A stretch of 5,289 nucleotides of DNA, from contig CAMZNW010000115.1 in the NCBI GenBank assembly GCA_947313935.1, positions 1 to 5,289 of the forward strand, given 5' to 3'. The stretch comes from an uncultured Mollicutes bacterium. Its GTDB lineage: Bacteria; Bacillota_I; Bacilli_A; UBA3375. Made by a program: the position numbers and the translations under genes. The notes below the pieces were generated by a model. That model was not told where the DNA came from, searched no databases, and saw nothing but the letters and a program-made list of their open reading frames with translations. This document shows positions 1-5,289 of the stretch, in pieces. Position 1 is the first letter of the stretch, and every line of letters begins with the position of its first letter.

Positions 1-762
1 ATATGTAAAAAATCAAATTATAAATTAATAAATTTTTCGCGTAATTTTGGAAAGGAATCTGCTATTTTAGCTGGTCTAGATTTTGCAAAAGGAGATGCTA
101 CAATTATAATTGATGCTGATTTACAAATGCCCTTAAAATATATTAATACAATGTTAGATTATTGGCAAGATGGATACAAATTAGTATTATCTCATAAATC
201 AAATCGTAAAAAATCTTTCACAAATTTTTTAGCATCTAAATATTATAAAGTATATAATAAAATCACAAATAATAGAATCAAACAAGATGCATTAGATTTT
301 CAATTAATGGATAGAATAGTTGTAAATTATATTATAAGTTATCGTGAAAAAAATAGGTTTTTTAAAGGGATTACTGGAACAATTGGTTTTGAATCTATTA
401 ACATTCCAGTTGAAATTGATATGCGCACTACTGGAGAAAGCAAGTTTAATAACTTAATTGATTTATTTAAATATGCTTTATCTAGTATAATTATTGATAC
501 AACTGTACCGTTAAAATTAGGTTTATATATCGGTATTGTTATAGTTATTATTGGAATTATTTTAGCAATTACAACTATAATTCAAACAATTATCCATCAT
601 TCGTTTGGAAGTGGATATACTACTTTATTAAGTATTATAATTTTCTTTTTTGGATTTTTAACTATTTTAATTGGAATAATTGGTGTATATATCGGAATGA
701 TTTATGAAGAGGTTAGAAAAAGACCTAATTATATAATTGATGAAAAAATAAATATGGATTAA
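1..762 (+). CDS. GtrB/CsbB-like family 2 glycosyltransferase (5' end outside window)
   Basis: The frame is open from base 1 and the start lies upstream. The ATG at 127 is not the start, because it sits inside the conserved catalytic block. 253 residues are visible; the family usually has 310-330, so about 60 N-terminal residues are missing. Visible residues include FGKE (16-19), the metal- and nucleotide-sugar-binding DADLQ (38-42), D-x-x-DFQLMDR (96-105) and R-x-x-GESKF (142-149). Two membrane helices follow (about 173-194 and 207-232), then a basic cytoplasmic tail. This is the DPM1-like layout of GtrB and CsbB, which move a sugar from a nucleotide donor to undecaprenyl phosphate on the inner membrane face. 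The next gene encodes a GtrA/GtcA flippase, which supports this role. The usual DADLQDP reads DADLQMP here. The family call is firm; the sugar (glucose, GlcNAc, galactose or other) cannot be told, and CsbB versus GtrB is inferred only from the neighbouring YfhO-like gene. Confidence 0.9.
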   Translation: MCKKSNYKLINFSRNFGKESAILAGLDFAKGDATIIIDADLQMPLKYINTMLDYWQDGYKLVLSHKSNRKKSFTNFLASKYYKVYNKITNNRIKQDALDFQLMDRIVVNYIISYREKNRFFKGITGTIGFESINIPVEIDMRTTGESKFNNLIDLFKYALSSIIIDTTVPLKLGLYIGIVIVIIGIILAITTIIQTIIHHSFGSGYTTLLSIIIFFFGFLTILIGIIGVYIGMIYEEVRKRPNYIIDEKINMD

Positions 763-767
763 TTATT

Positions 768-774
768 AAGGAGG
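768..774 (+). promoter_or_regulatory. Shine-Dalgarno AAGGAGG for the GtrA-family gene
   Basis: A full AAGGAGG sits 7 bases before the ATG at 782, in the 19-base gap after the glycosyltransferase stop. It fixes the start of the next gene, and so supports its extra N-terminal hydrophobic segment as truly translated. Confidence 0.85.
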
Positions 775-781
775 AAATTAT

Positions 782-1225
782 ATGAGTAGTACAATTGTTG
801 TAACTATAACATTAATAATAATTGTATTGTTAAGTATGGTTATATTAAAACAAATTCCTTTAATAGATCAATATTTTACGAGGTTTATCTTAGTAGGAGG
901 AGTTAACACATTAAACTATTTTTTATTTTATACAATATTAAATCTAAAATTAGAATATATATATGCTCATATAATTTCATTTTTATTAAGTTCAACTATT
1001 TCTTTTTTTATCACAGTTAGTTATACGTTTGAAGAAAGTATAACTATTAAAAAATTAATTTATTTTCCGATAACATACTTGCCGAATTTATTATTGTCAA
1101 CCATTGGAACATATATATTTGTATATTTTAATATCATGAATGAATCTTTTGCTTCATTATTAGTAATGGTGATAGCTATACCAATAACATGTATTCTTAG
1201 TAAATTATTATTGGTAAGAAAATAG
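782..1225 (+). CDS. GtrA/GtcA-family small membrane protein, putative lipid-linked sugar flippase
   Basis: This is a 147-residue, almost wholly hydrophobic protein. The GtrA-family signature RFILVGGVNTLNYFLF lies at 34-49. It is followed by helices at about 59-78, 90-115 and 122-143, with the family's YTF at 81-83 in the loop after the second core helix. GtrA and GtcA proteins are thought to move undecaprenyl-phosphate-sugar from the inner to the outer membrane face, and they pair with GtrB/CsbB enzymes, as here. Two features are odd. Residues 4-22 form an additional hydrophobic segment before the usual first helix, giving about five helices rather than four. The Asn-Arg commonly found just before Tyr/Phe-x-Phe is replaced by T-V-S. 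The start is set by a strong ribosome binding site 7 bases upstream. The gap to the next gene is 12 bases, suggesting co-transcription. The family call is good; flippase function is inferred from the family. Confidence 0.85.
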   Translation: MSSTIVVTITLIIIVLLSMVILKQIPLIDQYFTRFILVGGVNTLNYFLFYTILNLKLEYIYAHIISFLLSSTISFFITVSYTFEESITIKKLIYFPITYLPNLLLSTIGTYIFVYFNIMNESFASLLVMVIAIPITCILSKLLLVRK

Positions 1226-1237
1226 AAAAGGAAAATA

Positions 1238-3550
1238 ATGAAAAAAACATTAATTAAATTTATACTATATATAGTAGTTATATTTAGTATGTTTAAATGT
1301 TTAGAATTATTTAATATATATTCTATAACAATAGGAGATAATTCACAACAACATTTAATATTATTTGATAATATTCGTGAAAATTTTTTTAATACACATG
1401 ATTTATTTCCACAATATAATTTAAATTTAGGCCTTGGTTCATCATATGCAATGATGTTTTATTATGGTGCTGTTAACCCTTTATTATGGATTTCTTTATT
1501 ATTTCCTTTTATAAATACTTATACATGGATTGTATTAATATTCTCTTTTTTAATAGCAAGTAATATAATTTTTATTGAAAAATTTATAAAATCACATAAT
1601 TATAGTTCCAAAACTGCAATTATTACTGCATTAGTAATGACATCTGTTTCAGGCATAGTATATAATTTTAATTATCACTATATGTTTGCTTACTATATTC
1701 CGTTTATGACACTTAATTTAATGGCTATTGATCAATTAATTAAATATAATAAAAAAAGTTTATTTATTATAATATCAAGTCTTTGTTTTTATTTTAATTT
1801 TTTCCAAGCACCAATTGTAGGAGTTGTATCATTTACATACTTTGTAATCTATGGTAATGTAATTGATATAAAAGAACGAAAATTTAATTATAAATTATTC
1901 TTGACATTTATTTTAAGTTATTTTATGGCTGTATTAATAGGAACTTTCGTTTTATTAATCAATTATGATATTAGTTCTAATCGTGAAGTTATGAGTATTG
2001 AATGGAGTAATTTTTTCTCGTTTAAACAAATTAATCAGGTTTTTATTATTGATGAATCTGTAGGATATAATTCAATATTAATATTACCAGGACTAATATA
2101 TGGATTATTCAATAAAAATAAAATCAGAAATTTAAGTATTATATTAATAATATTTATATTTTATAATGGTTTTGATTATATTATGAATGATTTTCAATAT
2201 TTAAAATTTAAATATGTTTTAATATTAGTGCCTCTATTTGCATTAACATTTGCAAATTTTATTGATACCAAACTAAATTTTAAAAAGTCAATAATTATAT
2301 TTATAGTTGTAATTCTAACTTATTTAAGTAGTCCTACTAATAAACTTTATATTAATATTTCTATATTGATGTATGTAGTAATTTTTTATAACTTCAAGAA
2401 ATTAAAAGTACCTTTAGTTTTAATTACAGCAATTATTTATATGTTATGTACATTTAATTCAAAAACAAAAATTAGTAATCCATATGATTATTTAGCAAAA
2501 TCAGAAAATAAAGTTCAAACAATTGAATACAAAAATACGTTACAAAGAAAAAAAAATTCAATTGATAATTTTTATAAATTTTATCCTGGAATGTATACAA
2601 GTTTTGAATTTAAAAATTATGTGAATATGTTTTTAGATGCTTCATTTCCATTTCAAATAGAAGATTTAGTCGATGTATCACGTTGGAATGAATTTGATAC
2701 TAATTTTGCAAAACAATTTTTTTCAATACCAAATGATATAAATGATAAATATTTTATTAATGGAGTTAGTAATAACCAAGTTTATAATATTAAAAATTTA
2801 ACTAATAATGATAGTTATAATAATTTAATTGAATTAAATGATAAAGTTTTTATAGAGAATGGAAATACTAAGTTTAATAGGAATAATTATGATCAAGAAT
2901 ATCATATAAAAAATAAAAATTATAATATTGATAAAAAAGAAATCTCTTCTTTTAAATTACCAAAACAAATAAAAGAAGATGGTTCGTTAGTTGTTCAAGC
3001 TACAGTACATTGTAGTGATACAGGAGAAGTACATATTGGAAAAAGTATGAATTACATAGTTCAAAAAATGATTTATCGTACACCACGCGAAAATAATAGT
3101 TATATTTGGGATATTGATATAGATAAGGGAACAAGTAGTATTGACTATATGATAACGCCAGGAGAATATAATTTTTCTAATATTAAAGTAGGATATATAT
3201 CTAATAAAACAATGCAAGAAAATCAAATTAATTATTACGAACCAACAAATCAGGAAGTGATAGAAAATAAAGGTTATAAGTTTGATATTGATATGCTAGA
3301 AGATGGAATTTTAAATACAACAATTGTTAATGCTCCTGGTTTTAAGATCAATGTTGATGGACAAGAAGTTGATTCCATTATAGTTAATAAATATTTTTTA
3401 GGTGCTAATTTAAAAAAAGGAAAACATACAATTGAAATAACTTATCATATTCATAATTACTTTTTATATTTAATAATTAGTTTATTAAGTTTTATAATAA
3501 CAATATTTTCATTTAAAGTTGAGTATTTAAAAAAAAATAAATGTATTTAA
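1238..3550 (+). CDS. YfhO-family GT-C-type membrane glycosyltransferase
   Basis: A 770-residue protein with about 12-13 predicted membrane helices in the first 408 residues, a hydrophilic region of roughly 330 residues (about 410-740), and a last helix at about 742-760. YfhO hallmarks are visible: GDNSQQ in the first outside loop (33-38), NLNLGLG (61-67), and P-x-x-W-x-S-x-L-F-P (81-90). Near the end, VDGQEV (706-711) is followed by GKHTIEITY (728-736), matching the family's C-terminal beta domain. D34 is the best candidate for the first-loop catalytic aspartate typical of GT-C enzymes. In Staphylococcus and Bacillus, YfhO transfers a sugar from the outward-facing lipid carrier to lipoteichoic acid; the GT2 and GtrA-like genes upstream supply such a donor. 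The protein is somewhat shorter than the usual 850-900 residues. An AAAAGGA site precedes the ATG by 5 bases. The family is recognised from short motifs; acceptor and sugar are unknown. Confidence 0.82.
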   Translation: MKKTLIKFILYIVVIFSMFKCLELFNIYSITIGDNSQQHLILFDNIRENFFNTHDLFPQYNLNLGLGSSYAMMFYYGAVNPLLWISLLFPFINTYTWIVLIFSFLIASNIIFIEKFIKSHNYSSKTAIITALVMTSVSGIVYNFNYHYMFAYYIPFMTLNLMAIDQLIKYNKKSLFIIISSLCFYFNFFQAPIVGVVSFTYFVIYGNVIDIKERKFNYKLFLTFILSYFMAVLIGTFVLLINYDISSNREVMSIEWSNFFSFKQINQVFIIDESVGYNSILILPGLIYGLFNKNKIRNLSIILIIFIFYNGFDYIMNDFQYLKFKYVLILVPLFALTFANFIDTKLNFKKSIIIFIVVILTYLSSPTNKLYINISILMYVVIFYNFKKLKVPLVLITAIIYMLCTFNSKTKISNPYDYLAKSENKVQTIEYKNTLQRKKNSIDNFYKFYPGMYTSFEFKNYVNMFLDASFPFQIEDLVDVSRWNEFDTNFAKQFFSIPNDINDKYFINGVSNNQVYNIKNLTNNDSYNNLIELNDKVFIENGNTKFNRNNYDQEYHIKNKNYNIDKKEISSFKLPKQIKEDGSLVVQATVHCSDTGEVHIGKSMNYIVQKMIYRTPRENNSYIWDIDIDKGTSSIDYMITPGEYNFSNIKVGYISNKTMQENQINYYEPTNQEVIENKGYKFDIDMLEDGILNTTIVNAPGFKINVDGQEVDSIIVNKYFLGANLKKGKHTIEITYHIHNYFLYLIISLLSFIITIFSFKVEYLKKNKCI

Positions 3551-3555
3551 AGGAG
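3549..3555 (+). promoter_or_regulatory. Shine-Dalgarno AAAGGAG overlapping the preceding stop codon
   Basis: The AAAGGAG uses the last two bases of the TAA stop of the YfhO-like gene and lies 4 bases before the ATG at 3560. Ribosomes finishing the upstream gene therefore stop on the initiation site of the next, which favours coupled translation and a shared transcript. Confidence 0.75.
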
Positions 3556-3559
3556 AAAA

Positions 3560-5047
3560 ATGATTGAAATAATTAATGATATAAAAAAAGGTAAATATAC
3601 AAAATATATAATAATCATTATTATATTTGCAACTTATGCAATGGCATTCACATCAGTAGTTTATAATAATGATGGAGTAAATTATCTACCATTTAAAGGG
3701 GAACGTACGAGTAATGGAATAATTAATGGACGATTTAGTTTGATTCCATTACAAGCTATTTTATATGCAGATCATACTTTATATACACTAAATTTAGTTA
3801 TTGGAATAATAGCTTTGTTAATGGCGGGCAAATATATATTAAAAATATTTAATATTAATAAAGAATATCAAAAAATATTAATATATACTACAATTTTAAC
3901 ATATCCTATAATTACGTTTTTTCTTGGATATGTTTCACATTTTTCAATGTATTGGATTAGTATGGCGGCTATTATAATAGGTTTATATAATATTTTAAAA
4001 AATGATAATAAAGGTAACATAATTGGTGTGGTATTAATAATTTTTTCATTAAGTTTATATCAAGTATTTATTTCAATATTATTAAGTTTATTTATTTTAT
4101 ATTATTTAATTGAAAATAGTGAAAATGAAATTAATTTTATTGAAATGAGTAAAAAATTTTCATGGATTTTATTAGCGATAATAATATATTATTTTATACA
4201 AGAAAGTTTATCAATAATAAATGGAATAGAAAATAATCGTTTTAATTTATTTCAAACAATTATAAATTTACCAATTAATATTTTAGCTACATATAAATTT
4301 TTTATTTTATTTTTATTTGGGCAATTAAAATATTTTAATTTTCATAGAGGTAGCGAAATAATAAATATAGTAGGATTAATTACATATATATATGTATTTT
4401 TAATACAAGGAAAAAATAAATTTAAATCGTTTATATTATTACTATTATTTATACCAGCTATGTATACAATATACATAATTATTTCATCAACACCAATTAA
4501 ATATTATTATATAAATTTTGGAGTATTAGTTTTTTTTATTGGTTTTATAATTATTAGTGATAAAATAATTAATAAAAAGATTTTAAGTATTATTATTGTT
4601 TTATTATCTATAATGGTATACAATAATATTGTTTTTTTTAATGCAAGTACAGTTCAAGAAGTAAATATAACTAAGAATACAGAGCGTTTTATATCAAAAG
4701 TAACTTTTGATTTAGCAGCAATGGATGGGTACACAAAAGATAGTAAAGTTTATTTTAAAGGAACAATAAATAAAAATGATAATTTTGATTTTAATCGTGA
4801 AGGAATATTTACAATTCCGAAAGCAAACAGAATTTTACCAGTTGCATTAAGTGGTTTTAAAAATCAATCTGATCGAATTAATAGTTTAATGCGTTATTAC
4901 GGAATGAAGCTTAATTATATATCAGACTATGAAACTATTCTTATTAATGAACAAAAGTTTAGTGATGCACCATCTTTTCCAAAACCTGGTTATATATATA
5001 AAGATGATGGTGTTTTTATTGTAAAAATAGGAGAAAATAGAAATTAA
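3560..5047 (+). CDS. GtrII-like multi-pass membrane glucosyltransferase
   Basis: A 495-residue protein with a short basic N-terminus, a first helix at about 15-35, and roughly ten further hydrophobic segments up to about residue 362. A polar tail of about 130 residues follows and is expected outside the membrane. It resembles the GtrII glucosyltransferase family: an outside first loop with N-N-D (36-38) and N-G-R (56-58), a mid-protein SLYQVFIS helix start, and the closing pattern S-F-P-x-P-G then V-x-x-V-K-I (472-490). GtrII-type proteins attach a sugar from undecaprenyl phosphate to a surface polysaccharide and are encoded beside gtrA and gtrB, as here. D38 is a plausible catalytic first-loop aspartate. 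It shares no obvious sequence with the YfhO-like protein upstream, so it is not a duplicate. The start is supported by an AAAGGAG overlapping the previous stop codon. The family assignment rests on short patterns and layout; substrate specificity is unknown. Confidence 0.75.
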   Translation: MIEIINDIKKGKYTKYIIIIIIFATYAMAFTSVVYNNDGVNYLPFKGERTSNGIINGRFSLIPLQAILYADHTLYTLNLVIGIIALLMAGKYILKIFNINKEYQKILIYTTILTYPIITFFLGYVSHFSMYWISMAAIIIGLYNILKNDNKGNIIGVVLIIFSLSLYQVFISILLSLFILYYLIENSENEINFIEMSKKFSWILLAIIIYYFIQESLSIINGIENNRFNLFQTIINLPINILATYKFFILFLFGQLKYFNFHRGSEIINIVGLITYIYVFLIQGKNKFKSFILLLLFIPAMYTIYIIISSTPIKYYYINFGVLVFFIGFIIISDKIINKKILSIIIVLLSIMVYNNIVFFNASTVQEVNITKNTERFISKVTFDLAAMDGYTKDSKVYFKGTINKNDNFDFNREGIFTIPKANRILPVALSGFKNQSDRINSLMRYYGMKLNYISDYETILINEQKFSDAPSFPKPGYIYKDDGVFIVKIGENRN

Positions 5048-5049
5048 TG

Positions 5050-5078
5050 TTTACTTGAAGATGAAATTTAGATATAAT
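5050..5078 (+). promoter_or_regulatory. Putative sigma-A promoter for the downstream exported-protein gene
   Basis: A -35 element TTTACT (5050-5055, four of six consensus bases) is followed by a 17-base spacer and a perfect -10 TATAAT (5073-5078). It begins just 2 bases after the operon's last stop codon. Transcription should start near 5085, leaving an untranslated leader of about 150 bases before the ATG at 5234. In such AT-rich DNA a TATAAT alone would be weak evidence; the exact spacing and intergenic position make it credible. Confidence 0.55.
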
Positions 5079-5156
5079 AGAAAATATCCTCTAAAAGGTG
5101 TGTATATCTCTTATTACTTTAAAATAATACAATAAATAAAAAAAGCCTACATTTTT

Positions 5157-5198
5157 TAATAAATATGATGTACTAAAAAAGTATCATGATATTTATTA
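5157..5198 (+). repeat. Imperfect inverted repeat / hairpin in the leader of the downstream gene
   Basis: The arms 5157-5174 and 5180-5198 pair over 17 base pairs, interrupted by one G-G mismatch (5167 and 5188) and one bulged T (5184), around an AAAAA loop. Most pairs are A-T. No U-tract follows the right arm (ATTACATACGCG comes next), so it does not look like an intrinsic terminator. It ends 25 bases before the ribosome binding site. It could act as a messenger-stabilising or regulatory structure, or as an operator in DNA form: the right arm holds a perfect 10-base palindrome TATCATGATA (5182-5191). Chance pairing in AT-rich DNA cannot be excluded. Confidence 0.5.
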
Positions 5199-5223
5199 CA
5201 TACGCGTAAAAATTTAATAAAAA

Positions 5224-5229
5224 AAGGAG
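5224..5229 (+). promoter_or_regulatory. Shine-Dalgarno AAGGAG for the partial gene at the right edge
   Basis: AAGGAG lies 4 bases before the ATG at 5234. It matches the site in front of the GtrII-like gene in sequence and spacing, and it is the main support for the start of the truncated gene. Confidence 0.75.
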
Positions 5230-5233
5230 AAAA

Positions 5234-5289
5234 ATGAAAAAATTAAATATAGGATTATTGGCAACAGTTTTCATGGTAGGTAGTTTATT
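5234..5289 (+). CDS. Start of an exported protein or lipoprotein (3' end outside window)
   Basis: Only 18 complete codons are visible: MKK, then an uninterrupted hydrophobic run (about residues 6-18) containing small residues (G, A, S). This is the n-region and h-region of a signal peptide or a first membrane helix. A good AAGGAG ribosome binding site precedes the ATG. Its own putative promoter and long leader separate it from the glycosylation operon. Whether a lipobox cysteine or a signal-peptidase site follows lies beyond the window, so the protein cannot be identified. Confidence 0.65.
   Translation, partial: MKKLNIGLLATVFMVGSL

Noticed and set aside
127..762. ATG at 127 as the true start of the glycosyltransferase
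   Set aside because: The same frame is open to base 1 and encodes conserved FGKE and DADLQ motifs before this Met, and there is no ribosome binding site in front of it.
2987..3226. 79-codon open frame on the minus strand
   Set aside because: It lies wholly inside the YfhO-like gene, over its conserved coding frame, and shows no recognisable motif. It is a chance opposite-strand frame.
1..5047. UGA-as-tryptophan genetic code (Mollicutes)
   Set aside because: Every tryptophan I checked in the coding frames is TGG and no in-frame TGA occurs, so the standard bacterial code fits despite the extreme AT content.
5067..5095. TTTAG...CTAAA inverted repeat as an operon terminator
   Set aside because: The stem is almost all A-T with a three-base bulge, has no following U-tract, and overlaps the proposed -10 element. 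It is not convincing as a terminator.
5100..5135. Possible 11-codon leader peptide from GTG at 5100
   Set aside because: The GGTG just before it overlaps the start and is too close to serve as a Shine-Dalgarno site. The peptide shows no regulatory codon cluster.
5138..5157. A-run, GCCTACA, T-run as an intrinsic terminator
   Set aside because: Only A-T pairs can form the stem, and there is no GC-rich stem before the T-run; GCCTAC has no complementary partner nearby.

Overview
The window comes from a very AT-rich bacterium. Three 60-base lines counted by hand gave 11, 7 and 14 G+C, so roughly 20% locally. Reading frames use standard stops, tryptophan is always TGG, and starts are preceded by strong AAGGAG-type Shine-Dalgarno sequences. 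With a gene set typical of Gram-positive cell-surface glycosylation, this suggests a low-GC Bacillota. The genus cannot be told, and another AT-rich group cannot be excluded.

Positions 1-5047 hold four co-directional, tightly packed genes (gaps of 19, 12 and 9 bases) that look like one operon. The first is cut by the window's left edge. In order they are: (1) a GtrB/CsbB-type family 2 glycosyltransferase with a cytoplasmic catalytic domain and two C-terminal membrane helices, expected to charge undecaprenyl phosphate with one sugar; (2) a small GtrA/GtcA-family membrane protein, the presumed flippase for that lipid-linked sugar; (3) a large YfhO-family GT-C-type membrane protein with a long extracytoplasmic part; (4) a second multi-pass GT-C-type protein resembling the GtrII glucosyltransferase family. 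Genes 1-3 reproduce the order of roles in the CsbB-GtcA-YfhO lipoteichoic-acid glycosylation pathway known from Staphylococcus and Bacillus. Gene 4 adds a second candidate transferase. The inferred pathway charges a lipid carrier inside the cell, flips it, and transfers the sugar to a surface polymer outside. The sugar and the acceptor cannot be read from the sequence.

Positions 5048-5233 are non-coding. They carry a good sigma-A-type promoter (-35 TTTACT, 17-base spacer, -10 TATAAT), an approximately 150-base untranslated leader with a long imperfect hairpin, and an AAGGAG ribosome binding site. These lead into a gene of which only the first 18 codons are visible. Its start looks like a signal peptide, so it probably begins a separate transcription unit for an exported protein or lipoprotein. 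No convincing intrinsic terminator follows the operon.
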